Shown: positions 7,650 to 15,645, counted from the stretch's first letter. The stretch: DNA of 49,737 bases from CAIRDP01 sp037134895 (GCA_037134895.1 JBAXLI010000028.1:1-49737); one strand, 5' to 3'. Notes: generated by a model from the letters alone, not told the origin. Numbers and translations are program-made.

Positions 7650-7796
7650 TGAATGTCGAATGTCGAACATTGAATGTCGAATATCGAAGTAAAACATCAG
7701 AATCCATCATTTTCCATTATAAAATATTCAACACCTTGCCATTTCAAATCCGTTCACCATTCGACATTCGATATTCAACATTCGATATTCCTTATT
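7650..7796. repeat. Inverted word element with a 68-nt core, nuoC-nuoD spacer
   Basis: The left arm (7650-7688) has GAATGTC/GAATATC words; the right arm (7757-7796) has CATTCGA/CATTCGATATTC words in the opposite orientation. They enclose about 68 nt of non-repeat sequence with no gene. The layout copies that of the four-helix cassette (arms at 800-848 and 1230-1268) but lacks the gene, so it may be a minimal, gene-less form of the same element. Confidence 0.85.
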
Positions 7797-8293
7797 CATT
7801 CCCTTCCAAAAAACCGATTGTCCTTATCCTCCCTCGTTGGATCCTCCAACGGATATTCCTTTCGCATGGGAAAATAATCAAGGTATTCAACATTTAAGAT
7901 CCGTTTCAGGTTGGGATGCCCTTCAAAAACGATCCCGTAAAAATCAAACGTCTCCCTCTCCATCCAGTTTGCGGCAGAGAAAATGTCGCTCACAGTGCGC
8001 ACAGCAGGCATGTCTCCGCTTACAAAGGTCTTTATCCGCAGTCTTTTATTCTCATAGAAATTGTGAAGATGGTAAACAACACCGAATGCCAGTCCGCGGT
8101 CAGGATAATGGATTCCAGTAAGGTCGGTGAGAAAACGGAAACCCAGGCTGGGATTGTTTTTCAAGTATGCAATCACATCATATGATACAGGAGAAGCCAC
8201 CGTGACGGTAAGGATATCCAGGCTGTCGTCAACATCCAGTATGTCCTCTCCGAATTTCACCCTGAGCTTTTCGGTGATAAACGTATTCTCCAT
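7796..8293 (-). CDS. nuoC: NADH-quinone oxidoreductase subunit C (30 kDa)
   Basis: Peripheral-arm subunit (165 aa) that scaffolds NuoD. Family features include FLTDLTGIHYPDR, VVYHLHNFYENKRLRIK, the block WMERETFDFYGIVFEGHPNLKRIL and a C-terminal YFPMRKEYPLEDPTREDKD. The length is usual for a stand-alone NuoC. It lies between repeat-filled spacers on both sides, and the stop codon sits at the end of the right arm of the C-D element. Confidence 0.97.
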   Translation of the reverse strand: MENTFITEKLRVKFGEDILDVDDSLDILTVTVASPVSYDVIAYLKNNPSLGFRFLTDLTGIHYPDRGLAFGVVYHLHNFYENKRLRIKTFVSGDMPAVRTVSDIFSAANWMERETFDFYGIVFEGHPNLKRILNVEYLDYFPMRKEYPLEDPTREDKDNRFFGRE

Positions 8294-8303
8294 CCTTTAA
8301 CTT

Positions 8304-8366
8304 TCAAAATTCGAGTATTCTCTATTCATTTTTCATTCAAAATTCGAGTATTCGAGTATTCTCTAT
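8304..8366. repeat. Word element (ATTCGAGT/TATTCTC), nuoB-nuoC spacer
   Basis: The 69-nt gap is made of two imperfect copies of a segment beginning CAAAATTCGAGTATTC and ending CTCTATTC. The second copy has one extra 8-nt TATTCGAG unit, and the copy ends over the nuoB stop. It is a variant of the ATTCGA word family. Confidence 0.75.
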
Positions 8367-8926
8367 TCCTTCTTCAGTATCCCATACTTTATTAAAAGCT
8401 CCCTATACTCCGGCGAATATCTCCTTCTTAACGGCTCCTTCGCAACCAGTTCCTGCACCTTCATAAACCCATCGATGATCTGTTCGGGTCTGGGCGGACA
8501 ACCAGGCACATACACATCAACCGGCACGATTCGGTCGATGCCCTGCAATACGCTGTAGGTGTCAAATATCCCTCCGCTTGAAGCACAGGCTCCAACGGCA
8601 AGAACCCAGCGGGGCTCAGCCATCTGCTCGTAAACCTGCTGTACCACAGGACCCATTTTTTTCGCAATGGTGCCCATGACCATCAAAAGATCGGCCTGGC
8701 GCGGACTGAAACTGAGCCTTTCGGCTCCGAAACGTCCCAGGTCATAATGAGCGCCCATAGTTGCCATGAACTCTATGCCGCAGCAGGAGGTTGCAAACGG
8801 CAGCGGCCATATCGAATTGCTCCTCGCAAGGCCGATGACCTTGTCGAAAGTGGTGGCAAACACCCCCGGGGCCGAATATCCCTCCGGAGGATCTACTTTG
8901 TTATATATTGGTTTTGTATTATCCAC
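8363..8926 (-). CDS. nuoB: NADH-quinone oxidoreductase subunit B (cluster N2)
   Basis: PSST-like subunit (187 aa) that holds the terminal [4Fe-4S] cluster N2 next to quinone. The ligands are visible: the tandem Cys pair in ATSCCGIEFMAT, the Cys of AVGACASSGG, and the Cys of YVPGCPPRPEQ. Placed between nuoA and nuoC as usual. The C-terminal tail of about 30 residues after the cluster motif is of ordinary size. Confidence 0.98.
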   Translation of the reverse strand: MDNTKPIYNKVDPPEGYSAPGVFATTFDKVIGLARSNSIWPLPFATSCCGIEFMATMGAHYDLGRFGAERLSFSPRQADLLMVMGTIAKKMGPVVQQVYEQMAEPRWVLAVGACASSGGIFDTYSVLQGIDRIVPVDVYVPGCPPRPEQIIDGFMKVQELVAKEPLRRRYSPEYRELLIKYGILKKE

Positions 8927-8943
8927 TTAGCCTGATTTAAATG

Positions 8944-8984
8944 CGAAATTTTCACAATTTCACCATCTCACAATTTCACCATTT
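8944..8984. repeat. Word element (ATTTCACC family), nuoA-nuoB spacer
   Basis: Alternating 8-nt words ATTTCACC/ATTTCACA/ATCTCACA fill the gap between nuoA and nuoB and reach the nuoA stop. They are close relatives of the CGCCATTT words at 449-484. Confidence 0.75.
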
Positions 8985-8985
8985 T

Positions 8986-9369
8986 TCACTCTTCCCAATT
9001 CAATGCACCCTTTTTGTAAATATAGTAAAATCCAAACAGCAGGAAGAACAGGAACAACAGCATTTCCCAAAACCCATCCCATCCGAATTCCTTGAAATTA
9101 ATGGCCCAGGGATAAAAGAATATTATTTCAACATCAAACAGCACAAACAGTATGGCAATTAAAAAGTATTTCACCGAAAAGGGGAAGCGCGCATTTCCCT
9201 TTACTTCAATTCCGCACTCAAAATTCTCATCCTTTTTCAGGGTATGTATCTTTTTACGCTTGCCTCCAATGTAGTGTGTCAGCACCATGGTGACCACTAC
9301 AAACCCCAATGCCACAACCGATTGAATCAAGATCGGCACATAATCTGATGGAACGAAAGTTCTTTCCAT
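8986..9369 (-). CDS. nuoA: NADH-quinone oxidoreductase subunit A
   Basis: First gene of the complex I operon (127 aa, three membrane helices). Seen: a cytoplasmic-loop ECGIEVKGNARFPFSVKYFL region (the conserved E-C-G-x-x of the family), then AILFVLFDVEIIFFYPWA, the family signature with its acidic residues. A Bacteroidota-type promoter lies 25-58 nt upstream of the start codon, which supports this as the start of the transcription unit. Confidence 0.97.
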   Translation of the reverse strand: MERTFVPSDYVPILIQSVVALGFVVVTMVLTHYIGGKRKKIHTLKKDENFECGIEVKGNARFPFSVKYFLIAILFVLFDVEIIFFYPWAINFKEFGWDGFWEMLLFLFFLLFGFYYIYKKGALNWEE

Positions 9370-9393
9370 TGTTTATTTAGATTAATTCTTTAC

Positions 9394-9427
9394 AAAGATA
9401 CGACATTCCGAAATTATTGTTACAAAT
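9394..9427 (-). promoter_or_regulatory. Promoter of the nuo operon
   Basis: On the minus strand the -7 box TATCTTTG (9394-9401) matches TAnnTTTG perfectly. A TTTG -33 element lies at 9424-9427, 22 nt upstream. The start site would fall about 18 nt ahead of nuoA. No other nuo spacer holds a box this good that I noticed. Confidence 0.7.
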
Positions 9428-9463
9428 TAAACAATTTTTCTGATTATGGACGGATGAAAAAAA

Positions 9464-9886
9464 TCAACCGAATAGATGAAAGAAATTCCCGAGTTTAATC
9501 ATCCATATGACAAAGATTAGGGCCAGGATGTTGAATAGCACCCACCTGATCTTCAGAAGTTTTTCTGCCCTGACAAAAAAATTATAAAACGATTCTCTAC
9601 CCAGTGCCATATCCGCCAGTATCCAATAAGGAACAACAGCAACCAGCAGGATCCCGAAAAATCCAAGTGGATTTTCGGTAAATGCCTTCCGCAGATCACC
9701 GTGAAGAATAGAAACAATAGAATGAACCGTGCCGCATGAAGGACAGGGGATAGTAGTAACCCTTTTGAAAATGCAGGTATTAAAGGGTTCTTCGCCTTTC
9801 TGAAGTTTATTATAGCTGTAAACAATCCATACCTGCCCGGCAAATCCAAGAATAAGGGCCAGGAAATATAGTTGTTTCCGCCTCAT
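9464..9886 (-). CDS. DUF2752 membrane protein
   Basis: 140 aa with three or four hydrophobic helices. The DUF2752 signature is present: a Cys in NTCIFKRVTTIPCPSCGT, the C-P-x-C-G block, followed by HGDLRKAFTENPLGFF. Function is unknown; the conserved cysteines sit at the membrane edge. It follows directly on the TM2 gene (stop TAA then ATG, no gap). The two are one unit, and this pairing is common in Bacteroidota in my recollection. Ends just beyond the nuo promoter. Confidence 0.85.
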   Translation of the reverse strand: MRRKQLYFLALILGFAGQVWIVYSYNKLQKGEEPFNTCIFKRVTTIPCPSCGTVHSIVSILHGDLRKAFTENPLGFFGILLVAVVPYWILADMALGRESFYNFFVRAEKLLKIRWVLFNILALIFVIWMIKLGNFFHLFG

Positions 9887-10225
9887 TTATGCCAGGGCGA
9901 TCCTCAGCTTCTCAAAATTTACTTCCTTGGTGCGGCTCATAATCAGGAACCAGTCGACAACAGCCCAGATTCCCAGTCCTCCGCAGGTCAGCAGTTTGCC
10001 AATGCCCATGCCGGTATCGCCTATGATGAAGCGGTCGATGCCGAGCGTACCGCCGAGCAGCGAAATTATCAGCATCAGGATGGGTTCCCTGAAGGTAACC
10101 GATTGTAACATCATAAATCTCGAATCATCAGTTTGAAGCAGTTTTTCCCTGATCGCCGGTAAAAGATGTGGTTCGAAAAATTTGGCTGTTGCCATTATGT
10201 ACATGTCTACTTTCTGTGCGTCCAT
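9887..10225 (-). CDS. TM2 domain-containing protein
   Basis: 112 aa. The second half is a TM2 domain: two helices around the motif LGGTLGIDRFIIGDTGMGIGK, with the D-R-F loop, then CGGLGIWAVVDWFLIM. The first half is a soluble helical segment (AKFFEPHLLPAIREKLLQ). TM2 proteins are small membrane proteins of unknown role. It is upstream of and coupled to the DUF2752 gene. A partial -7 box (TATATTTA, one mismatch) can be found upstream on the minus strand but is weak. Confidence 0.88.
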   Translation of the reverse strand: MDAQKVDMYIMATAKFFEPHLLPAIREKLLQTDDSRFMMLQSVTFREPILMLIISLLGGTLGIDRFIIGDTGMGIGKLLTCGGLGIWAVVDWFLIMSRTKEVNFEKLRIALA

Positions 10226-10344
10226 TTGCTTTGGTTTTTGGTTAATCCTGATGCTTAACTAAGAGGTTCATAAATATACAAAAAAGAACCTGGCCTGTAA
10301 ATATACAAATTTTATACTTTTACAAGCCAAAACCGAAATTTCTG

Positions 10345-12168
10345 ATGAACGCTATGCCTCTCGTCCTCGGAGCCCTGGCCGTATTTGCACTGGCTTACCG
10401 CTTCTATTTCAGCTTCATTACGGCCAAAGTTCTGACCCTCGACGATACACGCATCACACCGGCAACCGAATTCTACGACAAGCAGAATTATGTGCCGATG
10501 AACAAATGGGTGTTGTTCGGACATCATTTTGCAGCCATTGCAGGGGCCGGACCCCTCGTTGGACCTGTCCTCGCCTGCCAGTTCGGCTATTTCCCGGGCT
10601 TCCTGTGGATGGTCCTGGGGGCGGTGTTTGCAGGCGCAGTGCACGATGTGGTCATTCTTTCAGCTTCAGTCAGGCATGAGGGAAAATCTCTTGCACTCAT
10701 TGCCAGGGAAGAGATCGGAAAAGCCACAAGCGGGGTCACTGCTTCCTTTGCGACCTTTATCATTATCATAATCTCCCTTGCCGGACTGGGCCTGGTGGTT
10801 GTTAACGCCCTCACTCATTCGGCCTGGGGTACATTTACCATCGCATCCACAATTCCTATTGCCATTTTAATGGGGGTGTGGATGTTCATTCTCAGGAAAC
10901 ACAAGACTGCCGAAGCGACAATAATCGGTGTAATCCTTCTTACACTTGCCGTAATTTTCGGGAAATATGTTCCGGGATCTCCGATTGCTTTCATGTTTGA
11001 TTTCGATGCAAAAACCCTGACCCTTCTCCTGGCAGGTTATGGTTTTTTTGCTTCCGTTTTACCTGTTTGGCTGCTGCTCTCACCCCGTGATTACCTGAGT
11101 TCCATCATGAAACTCGGAGTGGTTGCCATGCTGGCCGTTGGCATTATCATTGTCGCTCCAACCCTTAAAATGCCGGCGTTTACTCCTTTCGTTTACGGGG
11201 GCGGACCGATTATCCCCGGTACACTTTTCCCTTACCTCTTCATTACCATCGCCTGCGGAGCTATTTCAGGATTTCATTCCCTCATCAGTTCCGGCACTAC
11301 CCCCAAGATGATCATGACCGAGTCCCATATCAAACCTATCGCAGTAGGAGCAATGCTTTCCGAAGGACTCGTCAGCATAATGGCGCTTATAGCCGCAGCT
11401 AGCCTTCTGCCGATGGATTACTTTATGATCAACGTGCCGGCCGATAAACTGGCCCATTACCTGCCCATGCTGAAATCCCTTGGTTTTACAGCCTCAGACC
11501 TTCCGCGCCTCCAGGCCGAAGTAGGAGAAAACGTCACAGGCCGCACCGGGGGCGCTGTTTCTCTTGCAGTTGGCATGGCCCAGATCTTTTCATCCATCCC
11601 GGGATTCAAATCGCTTATGAGCTACTGGTACCATTTCGCGATCATGTTCGAAGCCCTGTTCATACTCACAACAATAGATGCAGGAACAAGAGTAGCAAGG
11701 TTCATTCTCCAGGAAATGTTCGGCAAGGTGTATGAACCTCTTGGCCGAACCAACTGGCTTCCGGCAAATCTCTTTTCCAGCGCAATTGTCGTTCTCTTCT
11801 GGGGATATTTCATCTATACCGGGAGCATTTCAACGATATGGCCAATGTTCGGAACGGCAAACCAGCTTCTCGCTACCATCGCCCTTACCGTGGGCACTTC
11901 CTACCTGATCAACAACGGGAAAGTTCGCTATGCCTGGGTTACCATCATTCCACTGGTATTTGTAGGCCTCACAACCCTCACTGCGGGCACAATGAATATA
12001 ATCGGGATCTTCATTCCGCAGTTAAGTATAGAAAAGCATTTTGTTCAGGGACTCATAAACCTGGTTATGACCGTATTGATCATGATATCGGTTCTGATCA
12101 TCCTGAGAGATGCAGTTCCCAACTGGATCAGGGCCTTCAGGACATACCGGGCGAGCCTGGCTGTATAA
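10345..12168 (+). CDS. cstA: Carbon starvation protein A (CstA family transporter)
   Basis: 607 aa with about 15-16 membrane helices. It has the CstA N-terminal block with YVPMNKWVLFGHHFAAIAGAGPLVGP and then GAVHDVVILSASVRHEGKSL, and the later CGAISGFHSLISSGTTPKM. Members take up peptides (E. coli CstA) or pyruvate (BtsT) during carbon limitation. The protein is shorter than the 700-aa E. coli form, losing mostly C-terminal sequence, as in many Bacteroidota. It is a single gene with its own upstream region: TACTTTTA at 10315-10322, one base off the -7 consensus, lies 22 nt before the ATG. The substrate cannot be told from sequence. Confidence 0.95.
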   Translation: MNAMPLVLGALAVFALAYRFYFSFITAKVLTLDDTRITPATEFYDKQNYVPMNKWVLFGHHFAAIAGAGPLVGPVLACQFGYFPGFLWMVLGAVFAGAVHDVVILSASVRHEGKSLALIAREEIGKATSGVTASFATFIIIIISLAGLGLVVVNALTHSAWGTFTIASTIPIAILMGVWMFILRKHKTAEATIIGVILLTLAVIFGKYVPGSPIAFMFDFDAKTLTLLLAGYGFFASVLPVWLLLSPRDYLSSIMKLGVVAMLAVGIIIVAPTLKMPAFTPFVYGGGPIIPGTLFPYLFITIACGAISGFHSLISSGTTPKMIMTESHIKPIAVGAMLSEGLVSIMALIAAASLLPMDYFMINVPADKLAHYLPMLKSLGFTASDLPRLQAEVGENVTGRTGGAVSLAVGMAQIFSSIPGFKSLMSYWYHFAIMFEALFILTTIDAGTRVARFILQEMFGKVYEPLGRTNWLPANLFSSAIVVLFWGYFIYTGSISTIWPMFGTANQLLATIALTVGTSYLINNGKVRYAWVTIIPLVFVGLTTLTAGTMNIIGIFIPQLSIEKHFVQGLINLVMTVLIMISVLIILRDAVPNWIRAFRTYRASLAV

Positions 12169-12181
12169 ATTCAGGCATACC

Positions 12182-12862
12182 TTAAATACCCGCTTCGACC
12201 AGCTTCATGTCAAGTTCGGCAGGAGTGCCGTGATGGCAGTACCTGTATCTTACAATACCCACGCCGGGGACTATGTCAATGGTGGTCTCGTCGGCAACAG
12301 TTTTAAAATCCAGTGTAAACCTGTCGAATGGGCCTGTTTTCGTCAAACCCTTGATGGACGAAGCTTCCCAGGCTTTTTTCCCTGTCACCTTCCAGAAGTA
12401 GTTTCCGTCATTGCGGGTAAGCTGAGAGGCTTCTCCGAAAACCTGTCCGGTATCATACAAAGCCGTCACAAACAGATCCGCATCGGTGACCAGGCCCGAC
12501 TGAACCCCGGTGGTGTCAAGCAGCTTGTTTCGAATACTGTCGACCCTCGATCCTGTAACCCTGTAATAATACCCGTTAACCGATAGTAATCCCCATAAAC
12601 CGGCTTCCCAGTTATCTCCTTCCATCACATCGGTCGGAAATCCCTTCATCAGAGCAAAGGTAACTTCACCTTCTTTCATCACTTTAAGCACCTCTATCCT
12701 GGGATTTAAAGTTTTGCCGTTGAAACTGCCGTGGTAGTTCCAGAAATTTCCTTCCTTCAGTAAAAACAGGTTCTTCTGATTCGTCGACGAATTAGAACAG
12801 GATGCCATAAATAAACAAAGAGAGATGGCTGCCGTACTGAGATAATCCCAAAATTTCTTCAT
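12182..12862 (-). CDS. Lipoprotein of unknown function
   Basis: 226 aa with a lipoprotein signal peptide: MKKFW, a hydrophobic core and the lipobox FMASC, then an S/T/N-rich linker. The mature part is beta-rich (for example EGNFWNYHGSF and DRFTLDFKTV). It ends with GVGIVRYRYCHHGTPAELDMKL, a pattern like those Bacteroidota lipoproteins that end in 'GVGxVr...'. I do not recognise a named family. It converges on cstA with a 13-nt gap and lies upstream on the opposite strand from nothing obviously related. Start chosen at ATG 12862, which gives the lipobox. Confidence 0.8.
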   Translation of the reverse strand: MKKFWDYLSTAAISLCLFMASCSNSSTNQKNLFLLKEGNFWNYHGSFNGKTLNPRIEVLKVMKEGEVTFALMKGFPTDVMEGDNWEAGLWGLLSVNGYYYRVTGSRVDSIRNKLLDTTGVQSGLVTDADLFVTALYDTGQVFGEASQLTRNDGNYFWKVTGKKAWEASSIKGLTKTGPFDRFTLDFKTVADETTIDIVPGVGIVRYRYCHHGTPAELDMKLVEAGI

Positions 12863-12891
12863 GGCATTTTTTTAACAAAATAAACGAAAAT

Positions 12892-14589
12892 TTATTTAAT
12901 AAACGCGATCAGCAGCATGGCTTCCTTTTCCGAAAGATTGGTTACCGTATAACTCCCAGCAGCAGCAGGACTGCAAAAGGTTTCAGCGTAATGGAACTCC
13001 ATGCAAATGCCGTTCTCAGTTTGTATACAAATTCTTTCTCCCTCAACCAGACCAAGAACCTGCATCTTGCATCCTGTATCTATTTTGACGGATGTCAAAA
13101 TATGGTACCTCCACACATCATAGTAATGCAAGGCATGAGTGGGCAGATGGAATTTTTTCCATCCCTCTCCCTCTTCAAGCAGGTATGGCTTTGAAATGAA
13201 ATCCCTTGTAATGATATCTCCTTTGCGACTGAAATCAAGATTTTCGAAAGCCCTTTCGATATTCAGGTCGCGCGGATTCCCGTCCAGGTCAAGCCTGAGC
13301 CAGTCGTACATCTTGAAAGTGAAAATGTAAGGCGTGGTGCTGATTTCAAGTACAAGGTTGTTGATGCCCGAACCATGAACTGTGCCTTCGGGTATCAGGA
13401 AAAAATCATGCTTTTTTGCAATATGTTGTTGTATAAATTCAGGAATGTCGACAGGGGTTTTTTCCCTTGCACTTTTTTCCAGATTTTTTTTAAAATGTTT
13501 CGGGTTGATATTTTCTTTAAAACCAAGGTTTACCAAGGCCTTCTCCTTTGTATCAAGGATATAATACGCCTCCTGTTGGGTGAAGTTTTCGGCGAATTTT
13601 TTTTTAATAAATTCTTCCTGCGGATGACATTGTACCGATAAATTTCCGCCGTCGAAAGTATCCAGAAAATCGAAGCGGATAGGAAACTCCTTCCCGAACC
13701 TGGCATGGCAGTTGCCAAGCACGGCTTCCGTCTCCCTGAACATCAGCCAGTCGAAGCTCACTTCAAGGCGGTTGCCGTTGCTTTCTAAGAGAAGTCCGTT
13801 CTCAGGCACTATCATTTCAAACGACCAGGCATAATTTGGGACGTCTTTTCTGAGCCCGGGGATATGGTCCTTGATCCAGGTTCCTCCCCAGGCGCCAGGT
13901 TCGAACCAGGGCTTCACACGGAACACATTCCGGCTCATAGTGTACAGGGCCATCCGCAGAGCATCCCCTTCGGTCCAGGTAATTTCACCGGGATGCTGAA
14001 GATCGGCAACAATATCAACCTTTCCCGAAAGCTCATCCTTATGCTTGTTAAGCAAAACCCAGTCGACAAAGTAAAACCTCTTGTACATGGCTTTCTGTTG
14101 GGCGGGTTTGATTGCCCCCAGGTTGCAGATCTCCCCTCTCCTCGCCCTGAATTGCATCTCGTTCTTAGGCAGGTCGGCATACATCAAACAACCTTCCCAG
14201 CCGGCTAAGGCAGCGCCCACGCCATAGATGATATTCAGATCAGCCCCGGAGTCGGGTTCAAGACTCTCGAGTTTCGCAGCATCGAATAAGTCACGCAGTT
14301 GCAGGGTACAACGCGTTCCGAACAAAGGATCATCGCCCCCCAGGAAGGGTTCGATCTTCGCTAAAATCTCTTCGGCTGAAAGCATTGCCGATCCTGCATC
14401 CTGCCATCTTGCATCTATTCCTTCTTTCTCGAACTCTGTTCGTAATTGCTTCCTGATTTCCTCAAAGAACACCCCCTGATATCCGTCAAGGATCAGCGTG
14501 CCGCAGCCGGCAATGCGCTTTGCAAGGGATTCGTATCCTGAATTGATAAGGCCATCCGCAAGCGGAAAAACAGGAAAAGGGTTGTACAT
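12892..14589 (-). CDS. Class I mannose-6-phosphate isomerase-like protein with extra N-terminal domain
   Basis: 565 aa. The C-terminal ~330 residues form the type I phosphomannose isomerase cupin: a GAWGG region, SVQCHPQEEF (metal ligands Gln, His and Glu, near residues 319-326) and LIPEGTVHGSG (metal His near 405). It would convert mannose-6-P and fructose-6-P, or a related sugar phosphate. The first ~200 residues (LILDGYQGVFFEEIRKQL and following) look like a kinase-type alpha/beta domain without a P-loop, so probably non-catalytic. The start overlaps the ROK gene stop by one base (TAATG), indicating a coupled pair. Residues near 59-67 (DARWQDAGS) are encoded by GCATCCT-type 7-nt words, seemingly an in-frame insertion. 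Confidence 0.87.
   Translation of the reverse strand: MYNPFPVFPLADGLINSGYESLAKRIAGCGTLILDGYQGVFFEEIRKQLRTEFEKEGIDARWQDAGSAMLSAEEILAKIEPFLGGDDPLFGTRCTLQLRDLFDAAKLESLEPDSGADLNIIYGVGAALAGWEGCLMYADLPKNEMQFRARRGEICNLGAIKPAQQKAMYKRFYFVDWVLLNKHKDELSGKVDIVADLQHPGEITWTEGDALRMALYTMSRNVFRVKPWFEPGAWGGTWIKDHIPGLRKDVPNYAWSFEMIVPENGLLLESNGNRLEVSFDWLMFRETEAVLGNCHARFGKEFPIRFDFLDTFDGGNLSVQCHPQEEFIKKKFAENFTQQEAYYILDTKEKALVNLGFKENINPKHFKKNLEKSAREKTPVDIPEFIQQHIAKKHDFFLIPEGTVHGSGINNLVLEISTTPYIFTFKMYDWLRLDLDGNPRDLNIERAFENLDFSRKGDIITRDFISKPYLLEEGEGWKKFHLPTHALHYYDVWRYHILTSVKIDTGCKMQVLGLVEGERICIQTENGICMEFHYAETFCSPAAAGSYTVTNLSEKEAMLLIAFIK
14391..14416 (-). repeat. GCATCCT-type words inside the isomerase gene
   Basis: The sequence ATCCTGCATCCTGCCATCTTGCATCT is three to four 7-nt words, one with an extra base. 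It encodes DARWQDAGS in frame near the isomerase N-terminus. The same word family forms a larger inverted element in the neighbouring ROK gene. Confidence 0.65.
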
Positions 14590-15590
14590 TATTTATTGGA
14601 AATGAAAGGCAGCTTCAAATAAAAATCATCGTTGCAGAGTCTTGCCGCACCTGAAATTGCTGCCAGTTCTCCAAATTCCGAGATGAAGACCGGGATGTAG
14701 CAACCGTTCTCTTTCAAGGCTTCGGTGAATGGCTTAGCGAAAAGAGGCCATGCCAGTGAGATGTTCCCGCCGATGGTAAGGCAGCCAGCCCGGAATTTTA
14801 TCAGCCAGGGAGCGAGGAATGTGCCCAGACCTGTACCAAACTCCGAGAAGATAAGGGATGCGGGATGCAAGATGCGGGATGATGAATCTTCATTACCATC
14901 CTGCATCTTGGATTCTGCATCCTGTACATCCTGCATCCCGGATCCTGCATCCTTCTCCACCATTTCCCTAACCCCCTCGATTTCCTTACCCGTCAACTCC
15001 TTATACCGTTTCTGAAACCAGCGTGTTGAAAAATTATCATCAGCGATCCCGCTGCCGTAGGGCAAATGGTATACGCAGCCGTATTGGGGAACCTCCGGGC
15101 CTGACTCAACAGGAATTCCATCGGCAATAAATGCCGAACCGAAACCCGTTCCAAGAGTAATCGCAATGCTTTTCCCGAAAGCGGCAGCCCTGCCTGTCCA
15201 AGCTTCTCCGATAGCAAAACAACTCGCATCATTTAAAAACCTTACCGGTACCGAAGGATCCAGCCCCAGCCTGGACCTGAGCTCATCGATGACATTCACA
15301 CCGTATAAACTGTCGTACTTCTGCACCCCTTTGAACCAGGCAATACCGCCAGGATAATCAAATGGACCCGGCATGGCAAAGCCAACACCTCCCAGGACAT
15401 CCCGGCCCATGATATCGATGAGTTTACCAATGGCGCCGGCCCAGCCCGAAAGGATCTCATCGGCCGAAGCCAGGCAGTCGACCTCCCTTCGCACTTTGAA
15501 AACATCAGAAACAACATGTCCGATGGGATCAACTCCCATGCAGGTAATATGGCTTCCGCCAATATCAGCACCGATCAGAATTTTTGTCAT
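14589..15590 (-). CDS. ROK family sugar kinase-like protein
   Basis: 333 aa. Actin-like ATPase features are LIGADIGGSHITCMGVD (phosphate 1, residues ~4-20), FAMPGPFDYPGG, FLNDASCFAIGEAW (catalytic Asp in NDA) and ITLGTGFGSAFI (phosphate 2). The zinc-binding CxCGxxGC motif of typical ROK glucokinases is absent; the region reads YGCVYHLPYGSGIADD. That makes it a distinct subfamily, with substrate unknown. It is directly upstream of, and overlaps by one base, the mannose-6-phosphate isomerase-like gene, so a hexose phosphorylation-isomerisation pair is likely. About 33 residues (near 212-245) come from an in-frame inverted word repeat placed between the kinase fold's insertion helices and FGTGLG; no frame break results. 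Confidence 0.9.
   Translation of the reverse strand: MTKILIGADIGGSHITCMGVDPIGHVVSDVFKVRREVDCLASADEILSGWAGAIGKLIDIMGRDVLGGVGFAMPGPFDYPGGIAWFKGVQKYDSLYGVNVIDELRSRLGLDPSVPVRFLNDASCFAIGEAWTGRAAAFGKSIAITLGTGFGSAFIADGIPVESGPEVPQYGCVYHLPYGSGIADDNFSTRWFQKRYKELTGKEIEGVREMVEKDAGSGMQDVQDAESKMQDGNEDSSSRILHPASLIFSEFGTGLGTFLAPWLIKFRAGCLTIGGNISLAWPLFAKPFTEALKENGCYIPVFISEFGELAAISGAARLCNDDFYLKLPFISNK
14855..14953 (-). repeat. Inverted GCATCCT word element inside the ROK kinase gene
   Basis: On the + strand, GATGCGG/GATGCAA/GATGCGG words (about 14856-14881) are followed by a core of ~15 nt and then CATCCTG/CATCTTG/CATCCCG words (about 14897-14953). The two arms are inverted. The kinase frame reads through both, giving DAGSGMQD-type peptide from one arm and RILHPAS from the other. 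Confidence 0.85.
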
Positions 15591-15615
15591 ATTGAGTAGT
15601 TGTGAGTAATGGTGT

Positions 15616-15623
15616 TACATTTG
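15616..15623 (+). promoter_or_regulatory. -7 box of the aldo/keto reductase gene
   Basis: TACATTTG matches TAnnTTTG. A TTG at 15592-15594 is a possible -33 element. The predicted start site (about 15629) lies downstream of the ATG at 15625, so translation must begin at ATG 15646. Confidence 0.6.
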
Positions 15624-15645
15624 CATGGTAAAATTAGAAAGTAAA

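Noticed and set aside
13059..13081. Third GCATCCT-type insertion in the isomerase
   Set aside because: Only about two and a half words, and the encoded residues fit an ordinary cupin strand, so chance or native sequence is as likely.
14589..15590. Decayed ROK kinase because the zinc motif is missing
   Set aside because: The ATP-binding motifs and catalytic Asp are intact and the region is well formed; this looks like a subfamily trait.
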